A DNA stretch of 64,000 nucleotides from Zeugodacus cucurbitae (lineage: Eukaryota; Arthropoda; Insecta; Diptera; Tephritidae). The position numbers and the translations under genes are program-made. Within the stretch, counting starts at the first letter, position 1, and the number at the start of each line of letters is the position of its first letter. Below, one piece after another: positions 1-12,889 of the stretch. The notes beneath the pieces were generated by a model. That model saw only the letters and a list, made by a program, of their open reading frames with translations, made no database searches and was not told where the DNA came from. The stretch is taken from NCBI RefSeq assembly GCF_028554725.1, contig NC_071670.1:60080501-60144500 (forward strand), read 5' to 3'.

Positions 1-3000
1 GACTCTTTGTTGTGGCACAGATACTTTCGGATCTTACCTTGGCAATAAGACAATTAGATACCTCTCAGTGTATTTCAGATATAGACGAGTTTCTCATAAA
101 ATTTATCTATCCTTGGAAGATGGTTCAAGACTTATAAGATCTTTCATTTATCAGTTGAAAATATGTTAATATTAGAAAGAGCTCTGCCCAACATCTAGAT
201 GTTTGGGGTATCATCGTAAGTATATGTATCGAAATATTACCACCCTCTCTACGAATAGAGTATATCATCTGGTTGATATAAGTTCAACATCCCCGATTTA
301 ATTGGACAACCGAAATTTTTAGATATTTATGCGCTTGGAATACAGTGAGAGAACTATGAAAAAGAACGGAGATAGAGCTCATGGCACATGAATCGAACGA
401 GCGATATTTTGAAGGCGAATAAGTCACCGAGTGAGAACAAGAACCAGTTTGTCCTATGTGAACTATATTGAACGCGCTAAAGTATAAGTGATGCGAAGCT
501 TACTGAGCCTGAAACGAAGAACCACGTCATGTCCGAAATCAGATATGAAGTCTCATTGAATCCGAAACGAAGTATCAAAGTGATAATTAAATTGAACTGA
601 AGAATCAAGATGAGATGATCATGGAATCCGAATCGAACTACTTGTGCCTGAAAAAACACGAGACCGGGCTAATTTGAATTCGAATCGAAGTGTCAGAATT
701 GTTATTGATAACAATTTAACGGAAAGTGTATCCGAACCGAATTTCGAAAGTATACAAAAAAACGAGATCGAAAGACTAATAGGAACCCAATGTGGTTGAA
801 TCAAAGTACTGGAAGCTGAGGTTAGATTTCGACAGGGGTATGAACCTTAAGTAATTCCACTTTAGTTGACTATGAACTAGCTAAATAATTGCAAAAAACA
901 TGGTTTATAAATGATTCGGGGGTAAGGGTGACATTCTTAGGGTCTCGGACATAAACATTAGAGGCACTTCTGACCGAGTATATAGGCGATATATTCTTCA
1001 ACCCGAACATGGAAAATTCCTTAACCGACATGTCGGCCTGAGGGACTAAGTAAAGCTAAGAAGCATGTATTTAAAAAGTATTTATATAAATATACATATT
1101 TACATAGATACATATATATACAAACTTAGCGCCGATTTTAAATTCATTTATGCACCAAATTCGAGATTGTCGTAAATATCGCAAGTTTTTCTCTTTTTTT
1201 TCAGCAGCAACAGCAGCAAAGTGCCCATGCCGGTTTTAAACTCGTAAATTCATGCGCTTACCACGACTATTACATATGCGAAAGAGTGTGCGAGTGTGTG
1301 TGTGTTTGCGATTGTTATGACCAACTATTGCCGCCGATTGCAACGACCGATGATGACCAGCAGCGTTTAACGACGATTTGCGAATTGCGATGATTGCTTT
1401 TCGCTCCGTTAGCTGCACTTCAACCCAGTTTGAATTAATCGCAGCGCAACGCTAAATCCACTATCCAGCAAGCAAATCAATTCATTGCAATATTTCAGCC
1501 GTTGCAATGCAGCGGCGTGTTGTTGTTGTGCTACTATTGTTGTTGGTGTTATTACAGCGCTGTTGCTGTTGGCAATGTTGCCTTGCGACTCATCAATACA
1601 AATGCTGCAATGGTTGGTGATGGCATCGGAGTCAGCCACCACATGCACAAGCATATGTGAATACATATATATTCTTACATATATCCAATATATAGTACAT
1701 ATATTCGATATATTACCCCACAAAAGCACACAACCACACATCTGAGTATAAATGTCTGTCTGTCTGCTCTTGCAATTGCTTCGATTTGTTTCCAATGTTC
1801 GCTTATTGAAAAGCATACTCAAACGCTGTGTTGTTGTTGTTGTTGTTATATTAATATTTGTTGTTGATTGCAGCCCAAACTCTTCGTTTCTTGATCACTT
1901 CCATCTTTTGTGTCTCTGAATTACACTGACCACTGCTTGGCAGCGGGTTTAAAGTGGCCACTTCAATTCTCCCCCCTCCCCCTCACTGCGCTCTGCCTTG
2001 TCATCTCGCCACGATGTTGTGCGATTTATGGCTCCCCTTCAGCGCCATTCAACGGTATTCAATTGCAGCCTGTTCAGTCTGGCATTCTGCGCTCAGCACA
2101 CAGCTGCCAATTGCCTGGTGGCTATTTCGATTTTCATTAGCGGAAAATTCGGTTCGATGGCTGCATGTTGAAGGTTATTTTTGTTTATTATTTACCTAAT
2201 ATTATTTTTGAGACCCCTACGGTTTAGGTTTTCAGATTTTTGTTTTTTTTTACAGCTTTGCAATGCTTTGAAGAATTACCGGTTTGGAATCAGTCCCATC
2301 AGTTTTCAATATATATATGTGTGTGTTTGTATGCTATCAATGAGCTTAAAAAATCAACGGTTGATTCATAAAATATTTGGCCATTCAGCACTTGACACTG
2401 ACAATCTGTGGGAGAACTATTGCTCCACATTATTCTTGTTTTTTCAATGCTTTTCAGTGATTGCAATCTTCTAACTTTTGTGGAGTTGGAAGTGTTTGTG
2501 CATAGTTATGATTAACGGTATTCGAAGGACGCGTTAATAACAACTTTGAATTTTAAAATAGTTTCTTGTCGATGTTTTACAGGGTCAGAGGCCAAACCTT
2601 TTGTAAAGATGATGGCATAGATCCCTCTGCACGCAAATCAAGTGATCATTCTCGTCATTCAAATCTTTCAAAAATACATATCGATTTTTTTTTCATTTTG
2701 TCAGAAACCCTAGAATATTCCGGAATTAGTGGTAGAGGGATTTCTGACCTAGGTTGCGTTAGTATAATAGTTTTCTCTTCGTTACTACGTTACATTTTAT
2801 CAACTTTGCTTCCAAGAACATGAAACAGTTAGCAAATAATATTAAGAATTATTTTCTTTTGTTAGCTGTCTTTTTGAAAAAATTAAAAATCAGATCCATT
2901 TCTGCTTTCTTTGAACTGCCTGATTGACTTCGACGTCAACATCGTATTTTGAAGGATTGATCGTTAGTTTAACATATCGATCACAAGCCTTATTCGGGAT

Positions 3001-3713
3001 ATCCTTGCATTACTTTAGAGAATTCCAGTCGAAACAGATATTTCAGTTTCGGAACTCGAAAAATCCACTGAAGGTTTAATCTGCCGAAATCCGGAGATCA
3101 CGACTCCTTATAACTTAACTCATAGTACATATACCGTTTGATCCGGCGGAACGGACTAAAACACGCGTCTTCTCATCAGTAATTTTGGTATTGAATACGA
3201 GGCATAAGGCGGCGCGCTTACCACCAAGTGTTCCGCGATCTCACAAATCTTACGATGTGCTAAAGTAGACCTCTAAAATACTTCTTGAGAATTATATGGA
3301 ATATCAGGTCCCTTCTGGTTAGATAGCTCAGACTGCTGCAGAAACGGATTAAGTTAACGATATATTCAGTTAGACCTACAATTAAAAAAAAATTATCTGA
3401 AGTCCATCGAAGCAATATTTCAATCTCATACATAATTTTCGTTGGATCGCAGATTAACCCAGTAATTTTTACGGAGATAATTTTAGAGTATGAATTTACC
3501 ATAACATAAACCTAACCTAATTCATAACCCTTTAATATAAAATTTCCAGGGCGAACATAATTATTCAGTTTCATAGGATCGCAGTGAAGGAATTCACCAA
3601 TTCAAGGACAGACACGATCCCTATTTGATAAAAGAGGTCTTAAATAATGAAATCTTTAGAGGTATGTATTACAATTTTATTACAAATTATTTTAAAGCCA
3701 TCGCAAAGTTGTA
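1..3713. other. Gene-free AT-rich region
   Basis: No open reading frame here looks like a conserved protein and no spliced gene could be built. The stretch holds CA/TG-rich microsatellite patches (about 1280-1310), a short GTT/TTG trinucleotide run near 1830-1850, and decayed repeat-like sequence. I see no tRNA cloverleaf or rRNA-like segment. Confidence 0.6.
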
Positions 3714-3717
3714 CTAA

Positions 3718-4274
3718 GGGGGTCATCCCATAAGATGGGCTCAAAAAATCGAGCTTTCAAAAATTTCTTTCTGAACACGTCCAGAATACGGTAGTAAAGT
3801 GATTTTTAATAATTCGAAGTCGTTTTAAAGATACAGCAGTTAGAAGAAAGAGCTGTTCGAAACGCACAGTTGGCAGCCGGAAACTTTGAACGCGTTTTTT
3901 CTCAAAAAATTTCTCCATCGTATCTCTAAAACTGCTTGAATTTTGTAGAGTACACTCAGAACATGTTAACGCATGGAAGGGACTATCAATCAAAAATTCC
4001 CAAAATTTCATTTTTTTTGGCAAAAAATTAAAAAAGGCAAAATTCTCATTTTTTTTCAAATGTCTACCAGAAGTCCAATTTTCGGTATAGTAATTTCTTA
4101 ATCCATTCTATGCATTTAAACTTACATATTAAAACATTTTTTTTGTTTCCGATAAGCCGAAATCATGAGGATAGTCCTACCATCCTTTTTTCATTTAAAC
4201 TTAAGGTTTTATCTATTTATTGGTTGTACAAAAAAAATTCCAAAAAAAACTGGCCGTCACATAGGATGGCCCCC
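3718..4274. mobile_element. Short inverted-repeat element (MITE-like), outer copy
   Basis: The left end starts GGGGGTCATCCCATAAGATGG after CTAA at 3714-3717. The right end, read on the minus strand, starts GGGGGCCATCCTATGTGACGG after TTAA at 4275-4278. The termini match at most positions over about 27 bases. The length is 557 bp and there is no transposase, so it would be non-autonomous. The TTAA flank is the target preference of the piggyBac superfamily, but the ends are not the canonical piggyBac CCC, so the superfamily is open. The 100-codon minus-strand frame inside (3757-4059) resembles no known protein. Confidence 0.65.
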
Positions 4275-4278
4275 TTAA

Positions 4279-4566
4279 GGGGTTACATAGGTTTCGTCAA
4301 CATCTCAAGAATATTATCCTAAATTTTCAAGTCGATCCGAATAATAGTTTCGGAGATACAGCCTTTGCAAGGTGTGCGCTCCAAGTTAGGTATTGTTGTT
4401 ACTCATAACTGTAAACGCGTTTTTCTCGGAACGGTATTTTCAAAATCGGTTGTCAAGTTTTCTCGAAAACTACTCAACCGATCTTGATGAAATTTCGCAC
4501 AAGTGTTCGAGATACAATTTACTCGTGCTTGAACAAAGGATTTTATTTTTTTTTTTAATTACAACT

Positions 4567-4602
<36 letters not shown>

Positions 4603-4977
4603 GCAAATTTGACCGAAATTTTTTATTTTTTTGGGTAAAATGTCTGCTAAAATTCCACATTTTACTTTTTTTTGTCTTTCCTTCGTTCAAGCACGAGTTT
4701 ATAATCTTATCTAAAACACTTATTTTTGTTTTTTTTTTTCTTTTTGGATGATCCTGTCATGAGTTATGCTGACAACGCGAACACACCTTTTTTCCGAGGG
4801 ATCACCGGAAATGACGGCACAATGGACGAGTTTTAATTTTTTTTTTTTAATTTCAGAAATAATTCTTTATATATGTATCTATAAGACAGAAAAATGTTTG
4901 AATTAAATAAATAATTTTTTACATAAAAAAAATATTGAAAATATGCCATTTTTACCCGGCAAAACCCATGTAACCCC
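4279..4977. mobile_element. Second inverted-repeat element abutting the first
   Basis: Terminal inverted repeats: the left end reads GGGGTTACATAGGTTT, and the right end on the minus strand reads GGGGTTACATGGGTTTT. TTAA flanks both sides (4275-4278 and 4978-4981). The length is 699 bp and it is non-coding. It carries a 27-base A run at 4571-4597. An internal stretch (about 4410-4510) with an AACGCGTTTTTCTCG core recurs in other repeats of this window. It shares its left TTAA with the neighbouring 557-bp element. Confidence 0.7.
4571..4597 (+). repeat. Poly(A) run of 27
   Basis: Uninterrupted A homopolymer inside the 699-bp inverted-repeat element. It may be a length-variable site. Confidence 0.95.
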
Positions 4978-4981
4978 TTAA

Positions 4982-6796
4982 GAAAAATGAACTACAGGCC
5001 AAAGAATCTTACATCTCAAAACCTCGTCATGAGCGAAGGATTTCCGAATTGTTTACACAAACATTATCATTGTCGGTGAGATCATGGTAAGGATGTATCT
5101 ACTCTAAAAGAAGTAACGGAGCGAAACTGTCATAAACTGTTTTTCTATGATTTTTGAGTAGGCCAACCTTTCAACTGTTAGTTGGCTTAGGCATAAATTG
5201 AGTAACAAATTTCAAAATACATATATTATTTGTCGCCACAACAACACATTAGAATTGTTTTATTACTTTAACGCTTCGTTGTTGTTGTTGCGCATGCGCA
5301 TTTATGGTTTGAGAAATGGAGCGAATTAGTGCGTAACCAACGAGCATTAACGACGACAATCTTATCGCTGCATTGCGATCAACTCATTATAAATGCAGAT
5401 TTACAGTTTTCCTTCTTCTCTTTCGGTTTAGCGAGCAGACTCAGACTCACACCATTGTTTTAATCAATTAAAGCTTAGCGACAACCACAATGCATTCAAA
5501 TAAATGAAATTATTTAACAAATTTTGACTACACGCTTGCCTCAACATTATGAAGACAATAAGGCACACGGGTTTCACGGGTCGTATACGCAACATCCGCT
5601 GGTGCGATAGACAACAGACAATGGGCAATTTACGCTGTTCATGGACAACTGTAGCTAGCTGGTGAGCTTATTTAGCGTTTTAATGGGCTGCAGTTGTTAG
5701 TTAAACATTAACTAGCCTCTAGCCCTCAAATTTAGTTAAGTGATTTTAACTGGAGTTGACTAATGAAAGCAACTTCTTTCGAACATAAACTCTGCTACTT
5801 CGATGGAACTTCGTACAATCTTCCAAACTAAAATTGTATCCAGAGGTGCGGCTGACGCTGGATTCTTTGAAGACTCGAGAGGTGAAATACGTCAATACCC
5901 TTGCCGAATATTATCAGAACCGTCGGACCACACATATTCATTAGTTCTATAATTCTACATCATCTCTACAACATTTATCTTGCAATACCCGACCCCAGAA
6001 AATGGACCTCATAAAAATCATATGCTCCAGAATTCATAAGGAATGCTGGACAATTGGGTCAAAACGGGCACACAAAGATCGATAGTTAGAGACATATGTG
6101 GACTCTTTGCACACGATACGTTGGAGATATCAGCTTTTAGAATTTACTGGTTGTATTGACCTGAATAATGTAAATTCCTAGCATACCGTGTCCCATTCGT
6201 ACTGTATTTTATCGAATGGTCCCAGGCTATTGTTGGAAATTCCCATCTCTCAATACTGTACTTTTGGATTTTCCATGAATACCAATAGAAGTGTTGTAGT
6301 CAAATATGTCTCAGAAGATCATCATAACCCGGAGGTCTCAGAGAAAAAATGTCAAGCCCACATAGGAAAAAGATAGCATCCGAAGTTAAGACTCTCACCG
6401 GACTATATATAGTTTTATTCCGATATAGGATAATATGACAAATGAAACAGACGGTTTAACCAAAAGTTGTTTTGATTTGAAAAATTTATCAACACACAAA
6501 TATGTTTTCTAGCTGAGCTCCTAAAACGTTGAAGATGCAGTGGAAGTTGTTTTGGAAGTGATGTAATGGCAAAATGGTGAGATGAGAGGAGATATTCATA
6601 TGTATGTATCTCAACCTTTTTTTACCTTGTTTAACCTTATTTTTCTCAAAACTGTGTTTTGAAAGTCGGTGGCCAAGAGTTTTCGGAAATGGCCTAACCG
6701 ATTTTCTAGTACCTAATCGAAAATTTTTTTATAACCGATAAAAATTGTTTTTTAGCCTCGATTTAAGGTCAAAATTAAAGCAATAAATCGATTTTT
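4982..6796. other. Gene-free region
   Basis: Only short random frames are present. A GTTGTT run lies near 5280. Nothing else could be supported. Confidence 0.5.
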
Positions 6797-6800
6797 TTAA

Positions 6801-7223
6801 GGCAGTAGTCTGCTTTACAGGCTTCAAAAAATCGATTTTTTTGTTTTGTTTTAAATCTCTTCCAAAACTATCCAAGAATATGTCTTTAAAATTCCAAAGG
6901 CCAATTCAACATATTTTCGTATCTAGAGCTATTTTAGTGGACGAGCGTCGAGCAAGAGCGAATGATTTGCTTCGACTGTTTCAGATGCATCGCACGATCT
7001 CCATCACCGGCACCGATTTACAAGTGCAGACTCCAGGCGCTCCAAAAAAATACTTACAACTTTTACAAAAAATTTCAATATTTTTTAATTACAAATATTG
7101 TTTTTTAAGCCTTAAATATAGTACACTATCGTCTTAAAATTCCGTTTACCGCAATAATTTCCTTCCCTTTCAAAAAAATTGTAAAAAAACGTTTTTTTTG
7201 GGCTTCTAAAGCAGACTACTGCC
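6801..7223. mobile_element. Inverted-repeat element flanked by TTAA
   Basis: A perfect 17-base terminal inverted repeat, GGCAGTAGTCTGCTTTA, sits at both ends in opposite orientation. The element is directly flanked by TTAA at 6797-6800 and 7224-7227. The length is 423 bp with no coding capacity, so it is a typical MITE. The identical termini suggest it is younger than the elements at 3.7-5.0 kb. TTAA is palindromic, so the true boundary could include it. Confidence 0.8.
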
Positions 7224-7227
7224 TTAA

Positions 7228-8488
7228 GCCACCATTTTGTCAAAAAATTGTTTTGTGTATTCCTTCGATTAATTACAATATAATAAATTACGAAATCCGT
7301 TAGATTTTTTCATTACAGATGATCCCCTTCAGAGATGTAGTGGTCACCGTAAAACGCCTTTTTTGGAAGGGGTTCCTGGAGATCTGCTGTAACAGTTCAA
7401 AAACTGTTATTTTTACGAATAAAAAATTATTCAATACTCTTAGAATAATAAATTTAGAAGTTTTCTCAGGAAAAATTAAAAAAAAATCATTTTTTGGGGC
7501 CCTAACCCCCTAAAAGCGGTCAACAATGCAAGTGTCACACCTAACCAATGTGAGATTCGAATACCAACACTGATCAAGAGGAAGCTGTTAATGCCCAAAA
7601 AAGCCATTGATCAGATAAAATTCGAGTCTGAAGGTCCGGAGAAAAAAGGTCATCAAGAGATTTTGCAACAAGTTTTTCATTTTATAGCGATATAATGGAT
7701 TCCAATATTTTTGTAGTAATAATAGATCTTTTTTTTCAGTTAACAGGACTTATCCGAGTTCAATCTGCTTACTTTGAACCAATTGTTGTGGGAAAAAATA
7801 TAGAAATACTTTTGGTTAACGGTTTTCCTCAGATGGACCAATACGATTTTCAATAATAACCGTTATAATCTAAAAAATTAAAAAAACATGTAAATTACCT
7901 TAAATTACTTCCCAACAGCAATTTAATCCATTAAAAGGTTTCTTCTAAATAAATTCCTTGACCATTTCTCTTATAACAAAGCCGAATGAATTATTCAATT
8001 ACTATGCTGAGGTTTTCAAATCCAACAATTTTCAGATGTGTATTTCAAAATATTTAGAATCTACAAGTATTTTCATAGATACATGAGTACATTGAAGAAA
8101 AACATATATAAATTAGTATAATTACCAAAAAGTGTCGCCTTTATTATTGAACGCCATTCCGCGTACAAATAGTTATTATGCAATTATCGAAACAATTCGC
8201 GAAAACAAAAATTCAATTATCATTATATTTTTAAATTATGCTTGCTTGGTTAACCATGGTTTGTCCTTGGTTTGAGACTACATTAAAATGGATGTGAGCC
8301 AACTTGCCGGTCTATTTTTTGGCTGCAGTATGATGACGCCACACTAAGGCATAGTAAACTAAATCCAGTTATGCACTTACATTTATAAAGACTATATATT
8401 TGCAAATGTGTGTGTAAATGATTGACATACATTTGGGTTTAAAATAATTTGAAGAAGGAGTTGTGTGTGTCATTTACCCAATTGCGCT
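7228..8488. other. Gene-free region and 3' flank of U2af50
   Basis: No conserved reading frame. The last few hundred bases (about 8100-8488) should hold the U2af50 3' UTR, which is read on the minus strand. I could not fix its poly(A) site. Confidence 0.5.
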
Positions 8489-11400
8489 CTAAAATTCACG
8501 TCGATGATATTTGTCCGGATCAAAGTATGAGGTGACAACAACACGATCGCTGAATTTACGTCCAGTCAACGCCTGCTGAGCCTTCTGACAATCCATCACC
8601 GAATTGAATTCGACAAATACTTTACCACAACCGGGCACATCGACCCCCTCAATGGGGCGTGGTATCTCCACGCTGCGCACCACACCATACTTATTGCATT
8701 CCTCTTTGATATCCTCCAAAATGTCTTCGTACTCCTCCTCGTCACGCAACTCATCCGGCGTGACCATGTTCAGCAAGCACAGCACCTCAGTGGGTGGTCC
8801 GGAGGTGCCGACCATTGAAAGACCCGGTACTTGTATCATGACCGGCGCTGCAGTGGTGGCGCTATTCTGTGCGTTCTTAGCGCCAACGCTAGCGCGTTGT
8901 ACAATCAGCTTTTTATCGCCCAACTGCATGCCATTTAGACCAGCAATAGCCTACAGGAGTAAAAAATAAATAAAAAATTATTAAAAATAAATAAAAAAAA
9001 AATATTTTAAAAAAAATATATATTTAAAATAAATAAAAAAAATAAAAAATTCATAAAAAGACTAATAATTATTTCAAATATATAATAAAAAATTATTTAA
9101 AAAAAATAAAAAATTATTTAAAAAAAAAAATAAAAAATTATTTAAAAAAAAAAATAAAAAATTATCTAAAAAAAAATAAAAAATTATTTAAAAAAAAAAT
9201 AAAAAATTATTTAAAAAATATTAAAAATTATTAAAATAAAAAATATTTTTTTTAATATTAAAAATTATTTTAAAAAATTCAAAATTTTTAAAAAATATTC
9301 AAAATTATAAAAATAATTTAAAATTAATTTTAAAAAATTAATAAAAATAAATAAATAATTATTTCAAAAAAATTAATAAATAATTATTAAAAAAAAAATA
9401 TTAAAAATAAATAAAAAATAATTAATAAAAATATGTAAAATAAATAAAAAATTCATAAAAAAAACTAAAAAAAATAAAAAATTATTTCAAATAAATAAAA
9501 AAAATCTTTTATAAAAATTATTTAAAAAAAAATAAAAAATTATTAAAAAAAAATAAAAAATTATTTTAAAAATTATAAAAATTATTTAAAAAGACAATAA
9601 AAAATTATTTTTTTTTAATATTAAACAATACTAAAAAAATTAAAAATTATAAAAATAATTTAAAATTAATTTAAAAAAAAATTATTAAAATAAATAAATA
9701 ATTATTAAAATAAATAAATAAATAATTAAAAAAAAAAAATAATTTTTTTAAATAAAATTAATAAATAATGATTAAAAAAATTAATAAAAAATAAATAAAA
9801 ATATGTATTTAAAAAAAAATTATTTAAAAAAAATAAAAAATTATTTAAAATAAATAAAAAAATTCATAAAAAAATAAAAAATTTAAATAATTAAAAATTA
9901 ATTTAAAGAAAAAATTAATAAAAATAAAAAAATAATTATTAAAAAAATTAATAAAAAGTAAATAAAAATTAATTAATACAAATTAAATAAAAAATTAATA
10001 AAAGAAATATAAAAATTATAAAAAAATAAATTAATACAATTAATAAAAAAATATTTAAAAAATCAATAAGAAAAATGTATTAAAAATTAATTTATAAAAA
10101 ATAATAAGAAAAATTAATTTAAAAAAAAATATTAAGAAAAATTAATCAAAAGTTAATTTAAAAAATAATAAAAAACTAATAAAAAAGCATTTATTTTTGT
10201 TGCTTACCTGATCGGTTATGCTGTGATCCACATACTCGGAGAATGCATAACCTTTGCTCAAACCAGTGGCGGCATCCTTAACCAGATTGAAAGCGCGCAA
10301 TTGACCGAAGGAGAGTAACAACTCTTTGACCTGGCGGAGTTTAGAAAGCATACGAAATTAATTTGTGCTGTTAATGTGTTTGGGTGTTTAGCAAAAGAAA
10401 AACATTGTTTTGGAATTGTAAAAAATTGACAGCTTCGAACTTTGTACTGTTAATTGTCATTAAAAAAAGAGCTATTTGCAATTCCACAGCATTTATACGA
10501 GTATGTATGTAGGTATGTCACACTTTAATGGGAGTGCATGTCCTTCCACCACCTAAAACAAAATAACATTGGGATTGGCTAAACGAAATTGTCGACATTG
10601 ATTTGTAGTTTGATTTTTGTTTTTTTTTTGGTACTTAGTATGTTATTCTGAAAAGTTCCTGTAGAGAATGGAATTTGTTGTCAATTTTTATAAACTTGCC
10701 TTTTACACCGACAATTTGCATGCATTGCAATTTCACTGCATCGACACTCGCACGCACTCACTGAAGTTTCTCACACCGCATATTGTACTCGCAACTTAAT
10801 GCACACGCAAGAAAGAAGGTTGGTTTGTGTGTGTGTGTGGTTTTGTGTTTTTGTGGTAGGTGCGTGCAGTGGGCATGGTCGATGCAACTGCAACAAAATC
10901 GAAAGTGAACCTTCGAACGAGTTCTTTTTGCTGTGGTGTATGATGCAACCTAAGCTACAATAACCAAACAATCAAAGAGACAATTAATACAAGTTTTGAC
11001 AACAAATCTAGTTAGGTAGATATGTAAATACATATAAACAAAGAAAAGTAATACATTCAAAATGTAGCTCATCATAAACGTTTCTGTTTTTTTTTTCTTT
11101 TTGTTTTGTTTGTAAACAAATCATGCTAGCCGAAAGTTTTAATTTAAGCGCGTTGTTGAGACTGGAGCTGAAAAAATGAAGCTGTAAGAAGAGCTGAAAA
11201 AGTGAAATTTGGTGCTGAAAATCTGAAAACCGATGCAGAATGACTGCGCTGAAATTTAAGCTGAAAAAGGAATTCAAATGATAACTAAATTTGGAACGCA
11301 TGTAGCGCTGCTTGACTGCAACCGCATTTGGTATACTGGATACGCCTAAAATGCTACAGGGGAAAAATTAAATAGATTTTTTTTTTGGAAGTTCGCTTTC

Positions 11401-12889
11401 TTTAGTTTAGAATTCATGTATGCCCGTATCCGCACTGCCTCATAAACTGTGGCAAAAAAACTTTACAATTACATTATTCTGCATATATTTGGTAAATTAC
11501 AACAATCGGCCAACTTACCTGCTCTTCATTCAAATAATTTGGTAAGCCACCAATGAAAATCTTGTGCGGCGAATCTGGCACAACGGTGGAAATGACGCCA
11601 TTAGCTGTAAATAAATATGTATATAAAAATATCAATTAAATATAATTAAACATAAAAAAATATTAATAAGGTAATATACATATATGATTGAATAATTTAT
11701 ATTTTATTTTTTGTTATTTTTTATTTTTTTATATTTTTTTAATTTTTAATTTTTTTTTATTTTATTTTTTTTTTATATTTTTTAATTTTTTATTTTATTA
11801 TTTTTTTATATTTTTTAATTTTTTATTATTATTTTTTTAATTTTGAATATTTTATTTATTTTCATTTTTTGATTTTATTTATTTTTATTTTTTTATTTTT
11901 ATTTATTTATTTTTATTTATTTATTTGTATTTTTTATTATTATTTTTATTTATTTTTTAATATTTATTTTCTTTTTATTCTTTATTTTAATTTTTTTACT
12001 TACTTTTTTTTTCTTTGTTTATGTTTTTATTTATTTTTTTATTTATTTAATTTTTTTATTTTTTTATTTATTTCTTTTTTTTTTTTTTATTTAGTTCTTT
12101 TTTTATTTTTTTATTTATTTCTTTTTTTTTATTTTATTATTTATTTTCATTTTTTTATATATTTTTTACACTTTTTACTCACCCACTGGCGCTGTTATTG
12201 GCGGCGCATCAGCCACACCTGGCATGGGTTGATAATCATGCGGACGCCGTATCTTCAAACTCTGTCCCTTAAAATTGATGCCATCGAATGCCATTGCCTG
12301 TGTGGTTTCGTCAGTCGAACGGAATTCTAAGAATGCGAAATTCTTATCCAAGTTTATCTGGCATGCTAGCACTGGACTACCAGCCGCTTGTGCCAGACCA
12401 GTCAAGTGCATTTGTTGATTGAAGAATTCCATCATTTCATCTTCGGTTACGCCGAATGGTATATTGCCTACGTAGAGACGACGTGCTTGTCGTGTTATGG
12501 TCGAGCCCACAACCGGCACGGCAGCTTGTGGTATTTCGGGTACAGCATTTGCCGGTATTTGACCGGCTGCCTGCATTGCTTTGTACTGCATTGGGGTGAT
12601 GTGTTCAAAACCTGGTGGTGGCACATCCCAATATAGAGAGGGTTTTCTTCGGCGCGAACGTGTGTGCCGATCACGGCCGCCTCCGCCACCTCCACCAGCA
12701 CCGCCTTCACGCTTACGATCGCGTGAACGTGAACGACGATAATCGCGTTCGCGGTCGCGCTCCCTTGAACGCGATCTATGGCGGCGCCTATCACGGTCTG
12801 CAAAAAAATGCATACATATATATTTACACTTAAGTACACGCGTTGTTCATAGTTATAAAACTTCACAAATACTCACCTTCTGAGCCCAT
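8489..12889 (-). CDS. U2af50: Splicing factor U2AF large subunit (U2AF50)
   Basis: Large subunit of U2AF, the nuclear factor that binds the polypyrimidine tract at 3' splice sites and recruits the U2 snRNP. Five coding exons, in transcript order: 12889-12877, 12797-12183, 11604-11519, 10330-10208 and 8950-8489. All junctions are GT-AG and phases agree, giving 432 residues against about 416 in Drosophila from memory. An Arg/Ser/Asp-rich N-terminus (about 5-55) with a glycine run is followed by the U2AF small-subunit ligand motif KPSLYWDVPPPGFEHITP, with Trp at about 61. RRM1 has RNP2-like LYVGNIPFG (about 112-200), RRM2 has IFIGGLPNYL (about 225-310), and a C-terminal UHM ends in YHRREF. The start codon sits in a 13-nt first coding exon. 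Introns 2 and 4 are extremely AT-biased and opposite in strand composition. Head-to-head with PIG-Q. Confidence 0.97.
8960..10195. repeat. Very A-rich low-complexity tract in U2af50 intron 4
   Basis: About 1.2 kb made almost only of A and T. The plus strand is strongly A-rich, with degenerate units such as TTATTTAAAAAAAAATAAAAAA. Because the gene is on the minus strand, its pre-mRNA is U-rich here. No coding content. Confidence 0.9.
11690..12175. repeat. Very T-rich low-complexity tract in U2af50 intron 2
   Basis: About 490 bases almost only of T and A, with T dominant on the plus strand, so A-rich in the pre-mRNA. It yields a long Phe/Tyr/Leu-only frame on the plus strand that is a composition artefact. 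Confidence 0.9.

Noticed and set aside
3757..4059. 100-codon minus-strand frame
   Set aside because: It lies inside a 557-bp inverted-repeat element and has no protein-like conservation.
11869..12330. 153-codon Phe/Tyr/Leu frame on the plus strand
   Set aside because: It arises from the T-rich low-complexity intron of U2af50 and runs into the antisense of exon 2.
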